Both the position numbers and the translations under genes were made by a program. Positions 7,305 to 16,581 of a DNA stretch of 64,000 nucleotides are shown in pieces. The notes beneath the pieces were generated by a model, which saw only the letters and a program-made list of their open reading frames with translations, had not been told where the DNA came from and did not search any database. The stretch is from Paenibacillus sp. CF384 (GTDB taxonomy: Bacteria; Bacillota; Bacilli; Paenibacillales; Paenibacillaceae): NCBI RefSeq assembly GCF_900106745.1, contig NZ_FNNV01000001.1, positions 1,054,001-1,118,000 on the forward strand, given 5' to 3'. The first letter of the stretch is position 1, and each line of letters starts with the position of its first letter.

Positions 7305-7901
7305 TTACCCTTTTCTCGCTCCAAGCTTATTCTCTTTCCCCTGCAGCAGCTTTACAATGTTCGTACGATGACGAACGAAAGCCAGCACGCAGACGATCAG
7401 ACTAGCCCATACATAGGAGAATGGCTTATCGCCAAAATTCCATACGAAGATTGGCATCAGCACAGCAAAAATAAGCGATCCTAGCGAAACGAAGCGCGTA
7501 ATCGCAATCGATAAGATCGCTACCGCACCTGCGATCAAGGCAGGAATAATCGCGAGCGTTACCATTACGCCGACCGTTGTGGCAATGCCTTTACCGCCTT
7601 TGAATCCGAACCATACCGGCCAGTTATGTCCGGCAATCGCCGCTAAACCGCACAGAACCGGTCCCCAGTCGCCTCCGGCCATATAGATGCCGAGCAGTAC
7701 CGCAACGACTCCTTTGGCGATATCAAGCAGAAACACACTGATTCCCGGACCTTTACCGAGCACACGCAGCGTATTGGTTGCACCGGCATTCCCGCTGCCG
7801 AAATTGCGGATATCAATGCCTTTTACCCATTTGGCAATTAGAATACTAAATGAAAGCGAGCCTAACAAATAACTGATGAGTACCGCAAGTATGGTGAACA
7901 C
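7305..7901 (-). CDS. plsY: PlsY, acyl-phosphate glycerol-3-phosphate acyltransferase
   Basis: 198 residues from a GTG start preceded by AGAGGCG. This is the integral membrane enzyme that acylates glycerol 3-phosphate from acyl phosphate, the first step of phosphatidate synthesis. Multiple membrane helices and the conserved motifs GSGNAGATNTLR, GHNWPVWFGFKGGKG and the final VRHRTNI are present. A longer open frame upstream (to 8078) overlaps der and is not homologous. It lies between der and gpsA as in B. subtilis relatives. Confidence 0.95.
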   Translation of the reverse strand: MFTILAVLISYLLGSLSFSILIAKWVKGIDIRNFGSGNAGATNTLRVLGKGPGISVFLLDIAKGVVAVLLGIYMAGGDWGPVLCGLAAIAGHNWPVWFGFKGGKGIATTVGVMVTLAIIPALIAGAVAILSIAITRFVSLGSLIFAVLMPIFVWNFGDKPFSYVWASLIVCVLAFVRHRTNIVKLLQGKENKLGARKG

Positions 7902-7983
7902 GATAATTTCGCCTCTTTCTTCAGATAAGGAAACTGGTGCCCCGATAAACAGAGACACCAGAATCGAGCAGCAGCATGTAATC

Positions 7984-9306
7984 TTAATCTTCGTCGGATT
8001 TCTTTCTGGTGAAAATACGTACAGGCGTGCCTTCGAACTGGAAAGCTGCCCTGATCTTGTTCTCAAGGTACCGCTCATACGAGAAGTGCATCATGTCCGG
8101 ATCGTTCGCGAACAGTACGATGGTCGGCGGTTTAACCGCAACCTGCGTCACATAGTTAATCCGAAGACGTCTGCCTTTATCAGTTGGCGGCGGATTAATC
8201 GCAATCGCGTCAGACACCACATCGTTAAGCAAGTGAGTTTGAATACGCAGTGCATGCTGCTCCGAGACATGACAGACAACAGGCAGCAGCTTATGCAGCC
8301 GTTGCTTGGTCAACGCGGACAAGAAGATCACCGGAGCATACGTCATAAACAGGAAATGATCACGGATATCCTTCTCAAAATGCTGCATCGTCTTATCGTC
8401 TTTCTCGACAGCATCCCATTTGTTGACGACAAAGATCGAAGCTTTACCCGCTTCATGCGCGTAACCTGCGATATGTTTGTCCTGCTCAATGATCCCTTCC
8501 TCACCATTGATCAGTACGAGCACCACGTCTGCGCGTTCAATCGCTTTAAGAGCACGCATCACGCTGTACTTCTCCGTCGACTCGTATACCTTGCCCCGCT
8601 TACGCATCCCCGCTGTGTCGATCAGCACGTACTTCTGCCCATCGCGCTCAAACGGCGTATCAATTGCGTCACGCGTTGTCCCCGCAACATTGCTTACAAT
8701 GACGCGTTCTTCGCCAAGAAGTGCATTAACAAGAGAGGACTTGCCCACATTCGGCCGTCCAATTAACGCAACCCGAATAACGTCATCATCGTAATCATCT
8801 TCAACAATTTCAGGAAGCTTCTCGACCGCTGCATCCAGCAGATCGCCAATTCCCATTCCGTGCGAGCCCGAGATCGCAATCGGATCACCGAAGCCAAGGT
8901 TATAAAATTCGTAAATATCATCGTGCCGATTTAAGTTATCGACTTTATTAACCGCAACCACAATCGGTTTGCGTGAACGAAGCAGCATTTGTGCAACCTC
9001 GTCGTCAGCGTGGGTCAACCCGGTTTTTGCATCTACCATGAAAATGATGACGTCAGCTTCTTCAACAGCCAGTTCCGCTTGCATGCGAACGGACTTCATG
9101 ATTTCATCTTCACCGTCAATTTCGATACCGCCAGTATCCACAATACTGAAAGCACGACCATTCCATTCTCCCGTCCCGTACAATCGGTCACGAGTTACAC
9201 CAGGCTTGTCTTCTACAATGGCTAACCGATCGCCAATAACGCGGTTAAATATCGTAGACTTCCCCACATTAGGCCGACCTACTATGGCAATAATGGGTTT
9301 AGACAC
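7984..9306 (-). CDS. der: Der (EngA), double GTPase for ribosome assembly
   Basis: 440 residues with two tandem G domains (GRPNVGKST near residue 10 and GRPNVGKSS near 185) and a C-terminal KH-like domain. The G3 and G4 motifs (DTGG, NKVD; DTAG, NKWD) are intact. Der is essential for 50S subunit maturation. The GTG at 9306 follows GAGGAG by 8 bases; an in-frame GTG three codons earlier overlaps that site and is rejected. About 80 bases separate its stop from plsY. Confidence 0.97.
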   Translation of the reverse strand: MSKPIIAIVGRPNVGKSTIFNRVIGDRLAIVEDKPGVTRDRLYGTGEWNGRAFSIVDTGGIEIDGEDEIMKSVRMQAELAVEEADVIIFMVDAKTGLTHADDEVAQMLLRSRKPIVVAVNKVDNLNRHDDIYEFYNLGFGDPIAISGSHGMGIGDLLDAAVEKLPEIVEDDYDDDVIRVALIGRPNVGKSSLVNALLGEERVIVSNVAGTTRDAIDTPFERDGQKYVLIDTAGMRKRGKVYESTEKYSVMRALKAIERADVVLVLINGEEGIIEQDKHIAGYAHEAGKASIFVVNKWDAVEKDDKTMQHFEKDIRDHFLFMTYAPVIFLSALTKQRLHKLLPVVCHVSEQHALRIQTHLLNDVVSDAIAINPPPTDKGRRLRINYVTQVAVKPPTIVLFANDPDMMHFSYERYLENKIRAAFQFEGTPVRIFTRKKSDED

Positions 9307-9448
9307 ATCTTTCACTCCTCAATAATGAACCGGCTTCACGCCGACTATAATAGTTACACTTCATGTTAAGAACAAGTAGTAGAGGGGCATACTCAAATAC
9401 TCACGCCTACCATCATAGCAAAAAACAGCGGGATTGGCTAACATTTCA

Positions 9449-9631
9449 TTATTGGCGATGATCTACCAATATGAAACAGCCGTTCTTCAAATCATGCACG
9501 CTCGCATCCAATATCTTTTCGAGCAGAAATGCGGTCGATTCTCGTTTGGCGATGTCAGGTTCCACGAAGATCGGGGCGCCTCCTCCTACCTGCTCATGCT
9601 GCATCGTCACGATTGCCACAATTTTAGCCAT
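9449..9631 (-). CDS. Small partner of the YIEGIA protein (capping-complex subunit family)
   Basis: 60 residues, MAKIVAIVTMQHEQVGGG..., with a Gly-rich turn and a beta-alpha pattern. It overlaps the end of the YIEGIA gene by 8 bases and has its own AAGGGAG site inside that gene, so the two are coupled. This matches from memory the small family annotated as the capping complex subunit for YIEGIA. Its molecular role is not established. Confidence 0.7.
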   Translation of the reverse strand: MAKIVAIVTMQHEQVGGGAPIFVEPDIAKRESTAFLLEKILDASVHDLKNGCFILVDHRQ

Positions 9632-10562
9632 GCTGTTCTCCCTTCCCCTTGTTCACACTCGCTTCTGTCGGCATACGCACTGCTGATTCCAGAATAGGTA
9701 CCTTCTCCACAATAATCTTCGCCTTCGTTGCATCCTTTTCCTGAGGAATAAGGAATATCGCCAGCCTACCGTCTTTTATATCGAGCTTCGCCATGGGAAC
9801 AAGCGCAGGCTCGCCGTCATCGCGGTACACCCCCAGAATGGTTGATACATCGAACAAGATGGCTTGTCTTTGTCCTAAGTTGCTTAATGTTGCTTTCCCA
9901 TTCGGATTGTACGGCGTCAGAATAATGCCCAGTCCGCGTTCGGCAATCAGCTGCTGGCTCGACGTTAATCCCACATTCATAATGTAAATGTCGCCGACAT
10001 ACAGATCCGGACCATCCACTCTGACATCTGCAATTTCGGCTTTGGCAATATGGGATACGGCTTTGCCGGATTTCAACCGATAGACAAGCAGCAGCGACAG
10101 CAGACCCATCCCGAAGCCAAAAGGCAGCCCCAATGCCAATGAAGCAAGACTAGTCAATAAGGCGGATAGAATGACGAGGTAATTGCGTCCCTCAAAAACC
10201 ATCGCTATCCCTTCGATATAAGTTGTTCCGCGAGGGACAAGCTCCATGCTGTCGATTTTATCCAAAGTCTCCCGTTCCATCTTGCGGACATCACGAAACT
10301 GCTGTGCAGCCAGTGTCAGAAAAGTGATGGCTGTGAAATCCTTCTTATACAGCGCGGGTACTGCAACTGCACCTAGTGCTGCGGCTATGACGCCGAGCGA
10401 AATGTGAATGATTCTGCCGTGGGGATAGGTCGGGTATTGCCGATAGTCCGTTCGCAGCATAATTAATCTGGCGGTTACGCCAAACACGACGCCCAACATA
10501 ATGCCATACAGCACATGATGCGGTTGTCCTGCTTTCAACTGTGTCCAAAGTTGCTCCCACAT
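9624..10562 (-). CDS. YIEGIA family membrane protein (YphB/SeaA-like)
   Basis: 312 residues carrying the family-naming motif TYIEGIA near residue 115. Helices lie near 18-35, 52-70, 130-150 and 150-165; the C-terminal half is soluble with beta-rich sequence (VDGPDLYVGDIYIMNVG). The location, between the YphA-like gene and der, corresponds to B. subtilis yphB/seaA, a spore-associated protein, so a sporulation role is inferred. Gene order YphA-like, YIEGIA, small partner suggests one transcript. Confidence 0.75.
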   Translation of the reverse strand: MWEQLWTQLKAGQPHHVLYGIMLGVVFGVTARLIMLRTDYRQYPTYPHGRIIHISLGVIAAALGAVAVPALYKKDFTAITFLTLAAQQFRDVRKMERETLDKIDSMELVPRGTTYIEGIAMVFEGRNYLVILSALLTSLASLALGLPFGFGMGLLSLLLVYRLKSGKAVSHIAKAEIADVRVDGPDLYVGDIYIMNVGLTSSQQLIAERGLGIILTPYNPNGKATLSNLGQRQAILFDVSTILGVYRDDGEPALVPMAKLDIKDGRLAIFLIPQEKDATKAKIIVEKVPILESAVRMPTEASVNKGKGEQHG

Positions 10563-10565
10563 GTA

Positions 10566-11195
10566 CTATACGTTCCCTCCTCGCTCGCCTGTTCGACCTT
10601 CAACGAAACGGACGGCTTTCTGTTTTACCCAGTTCTTCACGTTACCTGTTACTCGTGCTGCAGTAAGTGCTATGACTAAGCCATCCCACCACGCCGGGGA
10701 GCCGATCATCATCAGCTTCGTTATGACGAGTGGACTGATCAGCAAATCGAGCTGGGAGAAGACGGCTGCAAACACGGCAATTACGAATTGACTGCGAAAG
10801 CGATCTGCCAGCAGACCGGCAAATAATCCCGCAAGCAGCGGACCATCCCATGCCGGATTCAAGACGATGAATACAGGATCCATGCCATAAATGTAACGCA
10901 CCCACATCCACATAAATCCGGTAAGCAGCGCCGAGAAGACAACGAACAACACGGTTCCAAAATGACGGAGCATGGCTAATTGAATGAATGCCACAGCAAT
11001 CGCGAGCGCTGCACTACCGGTAATCAGTACACTTTCCTTTACTGTAAGTTCAGCGACATGCAGCAATAAAGCTCCCAAAATAAATAATCCAAGCATCCGG
11101 GATGACATCCCTTCCGCAACTTGCTCTTTCCAGCCTGTCACGTAGAGAATGAAAGCCATCGACAGCAGCCAGAACGCAATAAACCCATCATTCAC
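10566..11195 (-). CDS. yphA: YphA-like polytopic membrane protein
   Basis: 209 residues with six or seven hydrophobic segments covering most of the chain and a basic C-terminus. No enzymatic motif is visible. Its stop lies 3 bases before the YIEGIA start. The place between the rpsA homologue and the YIEGIA gene matches B. subtilis yphA, also an unstudied membrane protein. The symbol is assigned from context and topology. Confidence 0.65.
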   Translation of the reverse strand: MNDGFIAFWLLSMAFILYVTGWKEQVAEGMSSRMLGLFILGALLLHVAELTVKESVLITGSAALAIAVAFIQLAMLRHFGTVLFVVFSALLTGFMWMWVRYIYGMDPVFIVLNPAWDGPLLAGLFAGLLADRFRSQFVIAVFAAVFSQLDLLISPLVITKLMMIGSPAWWDGLVIALTAARVTGNVKNWVKQKAVRFVEGRTGERGGNV

Positions 11196-11273
11196 TGTGC
11201 TTCACCTCTCTATGGCCTATATTATGTGCTTAGGAGAGTGAACCTAATCCAGCTCGACCTGATTAAGGCAGAA

Positions 11274-11322
11274 ATCAAAAAGAGCCTGTTACTCTGCACA
11301 ATTGTGCAAAGTAACAGGCTCT
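11274..11322 (-). terminator. Intrinsic terminator after the S1 homologue
   Basis: A near-perfect palindrome of AAGAGCCTGTTAC with GTAACAGGCTCTT around GCACAATTGTGC, followed on the minus strand by TTTTTGATTT. It begins 20 bases past the stop. Confidence 0.9.
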
Positions 11323-11341
11323 TATAACATCGTAATTACAA

Positions 11342-12589
11342 TTATTTCAATTTGCTCAGCTTGTCGCCGAAACGCTCAGCAAGCGTGAAGCTCATGCTTT
11401 CGTTGCTTAGGCTGACGTTTGGATTGTTAAGCTCGACTTTAGGTGCGCGAGGTGCACGCTCCCCACGGTCGCTGCGCTCTCTCTTCTGATCAGGCGCTTG
11501 CTCCGGAGCTTCTTCTGTTTCTTTGATGCTGAGGGAAACGCGTTTCTCAGCTGGGTTGAAGTCAAGAATTTTTGCTTTCACTTCTTGGCCTTCTTTCACA
11601 ACTTCATTAGGAGTTGCTACGTGACGGTGTGCAAGCTGCGAAATGTGTACAAGACCTTCAACGCCCGGTGCGATTTCAACGAATACACCGAAGCTTACGA
11701 TACGGCGAACCGTACCCGTTACGATGTCACCTACGTTGAATTGACCGTTTGTCGATTCCCATGGACCTGGTTGAGCAGCTTTGATGCTCAGGCTAATCTT
11801 GCCAGCGGCAGGATCCACTTTAAGTACTTTAACGCGTACGGATTGACCTTCTGTAACAACATCCTTCGGATGAGCTACATGCTGCCAGGAAAGCTCGGAT
11901 ACGTGAACCAAGCCATCGATGCCGCCGATATCAACGAATGCGCCAAACGGAGTCAAACGTTGAACAGTACCGTCAAGCTCTTGACCGATTTGCAGGTTGC
12001 CGATAACGGCTTGTTTGTTTTGCTCAAACTCAGCGTCCAGCACTTCTTTCGCGGACAGAATGACTTTGTTGTTCTCGCGATCGATTTCTTTCACTTTCAC
12101 GCGAAGCGTACGTCCTTTGTAATCGCTGAAATCTTCAACGAAATGACGCTCAACCATGGATGCAGGAATGAAGCCGCGAACGCCAACGTCAGCCACTAGG
12201 CCGCCTTTAACAACGTCTGCAACTGTAACTTCAAAGACTTCGCCGGAATCAAAGCGAGTTTGAAGACCATCCCATGCTTTCTCTCCGTCAATTACTTTCT
12301 TGGAGAGAACAAGCTTTTCTTTCTCATCGTCAATGCTTACGACTTTCAATTGTACTTCTTGGCCGACTTGAACTGCGTTTTGCGCACTTTCAAGTTGAAC
12401 CGATGATAGCTCACGAAGGGGAATAACGCCGTCATATTTATATCCAAGGCTTACGAACACTTGGTTATCTTCAATTTTGACGATCGTACCATTCACAGTG
12501 TCCCCTTTTTTCAAGGACACGAAATTGTCCATCGCATCTTGACTTACTTCCGCTGCTGCGGTTTCTTGCACTTTTGTTTCTTCTGACAT
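11342..12589 (-). CDS. rpsA: 30S ribosomal protein S1 homologue (YpfD type)
   Basis: 415 residues with four S1 RNA-binding domains (about 25-100, 110-180, 195-270, 280-355), each with the G-x-V...G-x-F/Y...G-hhhh pattern, for example VQRLTPFGAFVDIGGIDGLV. The C-terminus is charged and Arg-rich. Firmicute S1 homologues are shorter than the six-domain E. coli protein and are not strictly required for translation. A GGAGGT site precedes the ATG. It follows plsC and cmk as in B. subtilis. Confidence 0.95.
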   Translation of the reverse strand: MSEETKVQETAAAEVSQDAMDNFVSLKKGDTVNGTIVKIEDNQVFVSLGYKYDGVIPLRELSSVQLESAQNAVQVGQEVQLKVVSIDDEKEKLVLSKKVIDGEKAWDGLQTRFDSGEVFEVTVADVVKGGLVADVGVRGFIPASMVERHFVEDFSDYKGRTLRVKVKEIDRENNKVILSAKEVLDAEFEQNKQAVIGNLQIGQELDGTVQRLTPFGAFVDIGGIDGLVHVSELSWQHVAHPKDVVTEGQSVRVKVLKVDPAAGKISLSIKAAQPGPWESTNGQFNVGDIVTGTVRRIVSFGVFVEIAPGVEGLVHISQLAHRHVATPNEVVKEGQEVKAKILDFNPAEKRVSLSIKETEEAPEQAPDQKRERSDRGERAPRAPKVELNNPNVSLSNESMSFTLAERFGDKLSKLK

Positions 12590-12694
12590 TTAAAATTACC
12601 TCCTCGGATCATACCCCAACTTTATTTAAACGTGCAGCCTCAGAATGAAACACTCTCGCAGGCCCACCGTCTAAAACATGAAAAAAAATAATAA

Positions 12695-13273
12695 TTACCC
12701 TTGCTTCGCCATCAAACGAATATTCGCCATAATGGTTTCTGTCACTTGTTCGAGCACATCGGAAGATGAATCCTGAATAAAGGCCGTCATATCAATGGGC
12801 TTGCCATATTTGATGCGCATCTTACGGAATAATTGATACTTCCCGATAATTGCGACCGGAATGACCACAGCTCCGCTTCGAAGCGCAATCATGGCAGCAC
12901 CCTTCTTGCCTGCGCTGTTATCGCCTGCATTGCGAGTGCCCTCCGGAAAAATCCCCATCACATTGCCTTCTTTAAGCAAGTTGATGGCATTGCGAATCGC
13001 ATCCTTGCTGACTCCTCCCCGTTTCACCGGGAATGCGCCTAGCGTCCGAATAAAGGGACCGAGCAAAGGGACCTCGAACAATTCCGCCTTTGCCATGTAA
13101 TGAACTTTACGGTTCACCTTCGTGCCTACCGTTGTAGGATCAAGCAAGCTAATATGATTGCAGCAAAGCACGACTGGCCCTGAGGCCGGAATGTTCTCTA
13201 ATCCGGTAGCTTCGAACCGGAATAGCACGGCATAGATGATTCGCAGCAAGCTTCGGCAAATGTTATATACCAT
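12695..13273 (-). CDS. plsC: 1-acyl-glycerol-3-phosphate acyltransferase
   Basis: 192 residues with the acyltransferase motifs NHISLLD (catalytic H-x4-D), FPVKRGG and FPEGTR, plus a hydrophobic N-terminal anchor. It makes phosphatidic acid by acylating lysophosphatidate at the membrane. The ATG is 3 bases after the cmk stop and has a GGAGGCG site, so plsC is cotranscribed with cmk. Confidence 0.93.
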   Translation of the reverse strand: MVYNICRSLLRIIYAVLFRFEATGLENIPASGPVVLCCNHISLLDPTTVGTKVNRKVHYMAKAELFEVPLLGPFIRTLGAFPVKRGGVSKDAIRNAINLLKEGNVMGIFPEGTRNAGDNSAGKKGAAMIALRSGAVVIPVAIIGKYQLFRKMRIKYGKPIDMTAFIQDSSSDVLEQVTETIMANIRLMAKQG

Positions 13274-13276
13274 AGT

Positions 13277-13978
13277 TTACTTCGCCTCCGCCGTTTTGGT
13301 TCGGCATAAGTCTAGAATATGTGCGACGACTTGGTCAATCGTCAGTTCTGTGCTGTCGAGAACTTCTGCATCCTTCGCACGAACAAGCGGAGAAAACTCT
13401 CTGCTCTCGTCGCTTCGGTCGCGATCTGCAATTTCTTGCTCCAATTGCTCAAGCGGCACAAGCTCACTCTCAGATAGCTCCTGGTATCGGCGCAGCGCGC
13501 GAACTTGAACGCTAGCAACCAGAAATACCTTTACTTCAGCCCCGGGCAGTACATGCGTACCGATATCGCGGCCATCCATAACGACACCTTTCGCTGCTGC
13601 CAGTTTCCGCTGCATCTCTACAAGGCGCAACCGAACGGCTTCATGCGAAGCGATCTCCGAAACCTTAAGCGTTACTTCTCTTGAACGTATGTCGGTTGTG
13701 ATGTTCTCACCGCCGAGCCGCACAATCTGACCTTCGGGTCCCGGTTCCAGTGTAATGTCCACTGTCTTCACGAGCTCCGCCAGCCTGTCCCCATCACTTG
13801 GCAAAACGCCCGCACGGTTCGCAGCGAGTGCGACCGCTCGATACATCGCTCCTGTATCAATGTATATGTATCCTAACTGTGCAGCGACTCTTCGAGCGAC
13901 GGTGCTTTTGCCGGCTCCTGCAGGGCCGTCGATTGCTACGTTAATGCGGCCGCCGTTGTTTCCCCCATCCATGTCCAA
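13277..13978 (-). CDS. cmk: Cytidylate kinase
   Basis: 233 residues. The P-loop is GPAGAGKST and the NMP-binding segment IDTGAMYRAVAL follows; RDIGTHVLPGAEVK is the next conserved block. It phosphorylates CMP and dCMP. The open frame begins with TTG 10 bases after GGAGGG; an ATG two codons later is an alternative start. It leads the cmk-plsC-rpsA run. Confidence 0.95.
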   Translation of the reverse strand: MDMDGGNNGGRINVAIDGPAGAGKSTVARRVAAQLGYIYIDTGAMYRAVALAANRAGVLPSDGDRLAELVKTVDITLEPGPEGQIVRLGGENITTDIRSREVTLKVSEIASHEAVRLRLVEMQRKLAAAKGVVMDGRDIGTHVLPGAEVKVFLVASVQVRALRRYQELSESELVPLEQLEQEIADRDRSDESREFSPLVRAKDAEVLDSTELTIDQVVAHILDLCRTKTAEAK

Positions 13979-14036
13979 GCGGTGTAAACCCTCCTTGAAA
14001 GTGCTAAGCGGCTGCTATGTTGCTCTTATCGCCATT

Positions 14037-14057
14037 AAAAAAGCAGGCTCTGCCTGC
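14037..14057 (-). terminator. Intrinsic terminator after the ypfB-like gene
   Basis: GCAGGC-AGA-GCCTGC followed by six T on the minus strand, 55 bases past the small gene. The stem core is the same as at 538-560. Confidence 0.85.
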
Positions 14058-14111
14058 GATAGTGAGAATTATACCACAGCAGCCCATGAAGTGCAAAGAA
14101 CGAAAGACCTA

Positions 14112-14288
14112 CTAGAAGGGCGTTCCTTCAAGTCGATCCACGCCCGTTACCCACAGCCTCACTGCCGGAATTTGCAGCGCGAGCTGGCTAATCAAGACTG
14201 CAGCAAGCAGCAGCAGAAAGATAATGATCAGCACTCTCGTAACATCGTCCGAGATGGACAAAAAGTCCTTTTGTGATTTCTTCACCAT
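14112..14288 (-). CDS. ypfB: YpfB-like (DUF5359) small membrane protein
   Basis: 58 residues with a charged N-terminus and a single membrane helix (VLIIIFLLLLAAVLISQLAL). Length and place between cmk and the PilZ gene match B. subtilis YpfB (DUF5359). A very strong GGGGAGG site lies 4 bases before the ATG, or 7 before the second-codon GTG, so the true start may be GTG at 14285. Function is unknown for the family. Confidence 0.7.
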   Translation of the reverse strand: MVKKSQKDFLSISDDVTRVLIIIFLLLLAAVLISQLALQIPAVRLWVTGVDRLEGTPF

Positions 14289-14385
14289 GGATCCTCCCCT
14301 TATTCCGGCATTGCTCGGATAAGGGTAGTTTTTCCACGTTGTCGTTCCTTATGCACCAAGCGCTGGAACTGGGCCAAAAGCTTTG

Positions 14386-15039
14386 CTATCTTTTACGGAA
14401 ATCCAACTGACGTTCAAAACAATAACGAATGATACGCTGTCGTTCGCTGTCGAGAATACTCGAGAATTTCACCATGACTTGATTACGTCCCGATTCGAGC
14501 GGCTTCACGCGGACGACCTCCGCTTTGAAATGAGAATGGTCGACTGAGCCGTTTCGATAAGCCAGCAGCAGCCAGCACTCCAAATCCGTCCCCTGCTTCA
14601 TAGGCCATTTGCCATCGACCAGGAACGAAATCCCGCCGCCGCCGACATCGTCTGTCATACCGATAAACCTAATATTAGCCGACAGCTGAATGGCGATTTC
14701 AAGCTCTGCGGCCACACGAAGGAAGTTACGACGCTGCACTTTGGTTATTGATTCCGGTTCAGGCTTACGAATTCGTATCAATTTCACGCCGTCTTCAACA
14801 AAACCTAGTACATGAGTATTGAAATAATTCTTCACTCCGTCATCGGAAACGTAATGCGCAGAAAGCTCGTCCCCGAGAAACAGTCTTTTATATTTCCCCG
14901 TACCTTCAACAAGCGGAATATCAATCAGCAACTCATCGTTCTCACTGTCCGCGATTCTGGATTTATACTCGATTGCGGCCTCTTCTTCATCGGACGAAGC
15001 TACATGCAAATATAGAAACTGATTCACTTTTGGCAGCAT
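14386..15039 (-). CDS. ypfA: MotI/YpfA-like PilZ flagellar brake protein
   Basis: 217 residues: an N-terminal YcgR-like domain (about 1-95) and a C-terminal PilZ domain (about 100-210). In B. subtilis MotI (YpfA) binds c-di-GMP and disengages MotA from the flagellar rotor. The RxxxR half of the c-di-GMP site is present (RRNFLR, 103-108). The second half reads D-V-G-G-G-G (131-136), where the usual pattern is D/N-x-S-x-x-G, so Ser is replaced by Gly. The surrounding strand is conserved. A GGGAGGGAAG site precedes the ATG. Confidence 0.85.
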   Translation of the reverse strand: MLPKVNQFLYLHVASSDEEEAAIEYKSRIADSENDELLIDIPLVEGTGKYKRLFLGDELSAHYVSDDGVKNYFNTHVLGFVEDGVKLIRIRKPEPESITKVQRRNFLRVAAELEIAIQLSANIRFIGMTDDVGGGGISFLVDGKWPMKQGTDLECWLLLAYRNGSVDHSHFKAEVVRVKPLESGRNQVMVKFSSILDSERQRIIRYCFERQLDFRKR

Positions 15040-15110
15040 ACTAGCTTCCCTCCCCTAATGGTTCGATTATACCACAGCATGTCGAAATTTGGGGAGAGGT
15101 GGGAATGCAG

Positions 15111-15136
15111 GAAAAGACGTGCATACCATGCACGCC
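15111..15136 (-). terminator. Intrinsic terminator after ypeB
   Basis: CGTGCAT and ATGCACG pair around a 3-base loop, followed on the minus strand by TTTTCC, 10 bases past the ypeB stop. Confidence 0.75.
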
Positions 15137-15145
15137 TTCGCTCGT

Positions 15146-16480
15146 TTATTCAGGTAATTGCTCGATGGATTCCTCAAGGCCGCTTTCTGCATTGATATAA
15201 ATTTTATATACGCCGCCATTGATTTTGCCAACGAACTCGTAACAGAGCACTTCATCGCCCATGTCGTTATCGATGAGCGCCATCTGTTCCTTCTGTACTT
15301 TGAATTCCGGATTCAGCGCTGCTCTCGCATCAGCACTCATCAGCTTCGGTTTAGGCAGCTTCCGTTTGTGATGCTCGTAAACAAAGTCCGATGCTTGCAG
15401 AGCAACCGCATCCCCGTTATCAAGCGCGATCTTAACGGTCAGTTTATCCGGGTAAATCAATACTCCGTTCTGATTGGCTACGAAAGTAAAGACGGCCATC
15501 GAGTCATCGCGGTCATACGTAATAGCTTTCATCTTCGGATAGCCTTGGCGAGATAAGAACTCGTCTGCCTTCTTCCTCGCGTCGCTAACGCTGACGATCG
15601 GCTTTCCGATATCGCGCGGATTCTCAAACCAGATCAATTGAGCGCCTTTCTGCGAGTAATCCAGCTCGATCGGGTTGTCTCCTTTATTCCCTTTATAGGT
15701 GGCTGAATATGAAGAGTATTCCGTTCCCTTCCCGTTCTCCACCACCTTGATGTCATTGGGATTGTCCAGCTTCAGGAACTTCGCTGCCAGCTTCTTGACG
15801 TCTTCCGGTGTAGCCAGTTTTCCGCCGAGCATCTTAATCGAACGTTTCTGATACATGCTTGCAACCGAAGGACCCCAGTTGATTTCCGGGTATTCCCCGA
15901 CTTTCTTGTCGACGGTTTTGAAGCCGTCGATGATGGTATTATCGTGCGACGACTTCTCCGAAGCGATCGCAATTTCAACGTCCATCCAGCGCAAATTGTT
16001 CGCGATGACTTTATCCTGCACCCCGTAGAGGGACTTCGAAATATATTCCGAATCGGAATATAAGGTTTTCAACGTTTTATATTCATCCGGGCTGAGCGGC
16101 TGCTTCGTTAAGTCACGAACAGAGGTTTTGTACGAGAAATTCGCGATTTTGGACAAAAACTCTTCCGTTTTATTGAATGGGAGCAGCGTGAGCGGCAGCT
16201 GATTGATTTCGTTCTGCGCTTCGCTGGTCAGCCGCCATACGTTGACGAGTCCTTTGCGATGAAAGCCCTGCGACGTGCTGTTCACGGCAAGCGTGTTTCC
16301 GAGTTCACGATGGAGCTGCTCTACATGGTAAGTCAGATCGTGGAAGGCACGTTGGTACTGATTCTCCGCCTTAATCAGGATCGAGTTTTTCTCTTGATGC
16401 TCTTGATAGCCCCAATAGATTGAGCCGATAAAAAACAGTGTCATCACCGGAAACAGCACTGCGCTTAAACGACGGTACAT
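15146..16480 (-). CDS. ypeB: YpeB, germination protein needed for SleB function
   Basis: 444 residues: an N-terminal membrane anchor (about 5-24), a helical region, and C-terminal PepSY-like repeats (for example VSVSDARKKADEFLSRQGYP). In Bacillus YpeB and the cortex-lytic enzyme SleB depend on each other for stability in spores, and sleB lies directly upstream. Here no sleB is next to it or elsewhere in the window; the upstream gene is a small zinc ribbon. The AAAGGAG ribosome-binding site is in the 3' arm of a 12-base hairpin (16487-16542). The downstream neighbour is the PilZ gene, as in Bacillus. Confidence 0.93.
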   Translation of the reverse strand: MYRRLSAVLFPVMTLFFIGSIYWGYQEHQEKNSILIKAENQYQRAFHDLTYHVEQLHRELGNTLAVNSTSQGFHRKGLVNVWRLTSEAQNEINQLPLTLLPFNKTEEFLSKIANFSYKTSVRDLTKQPLSPDEYKTLKTLYSDSEYISKSLYGVQDKVIANNLRWMDVEIAIASEKSSHDNTIIDGFKTVDKKVGEYPEINWGPSVASMYQKRSIKMLGGKLATPEDVKKLAAKFLKLDNPNDIKVVENGKGTEYSSYSATYKGNKGDNPIELDYSQKGAQLIWFENPRDIGKPIVSVSDARKKADEFLSRQGYPKMKAITYDRDDSMAVFTFVANQNGVLIYPDKLTVKIALDNGDAVALQASDFVYEHHKRKLPKPKLMSADARAALNPEFKVQKEQMALIDNDMGDEVLCYEFVGKINGGVYKIYINAESGLEESIEQLPE

Positions 16481-16486
16481 ATAGCA

Positions 16487-16542
16487 AAAGCTCCTTTCGT
16501 ATGCAAAACCTGGTGTTAGTTTGGTTTGCGGAAAGGAGCTTT
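16487..16542 (-). promoter_or_regulatory. Hairpin enclosing the ypeB ribosome-binding site
   Basis: AAAGCTCCTTTC and GAAAGGAGCTTT are perfect 12-base inverted repeats (16487-16498 and 16531-16542); inside them GCAAAACC pairs with GGTTTGC. On the minus strand the 3' arm carries the AAAGGAG site 10 bases before the ypeB ATG and is followed by TTTTGC. It may limit ypeB translation, act as a leaky terminator for the zinc-ribbon gene, or both. Confidence 0.6.
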
Positions 16543-16581
16543 ATGCATGTTATTGGTATGATTTTGCTTACATGGCTGTTC

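Noticed and set aside
7876-8766. 296-codon open frame opposite der and plsY
   Set aside because: Shadow of two conserved genes; low-complexity composition and no motif.
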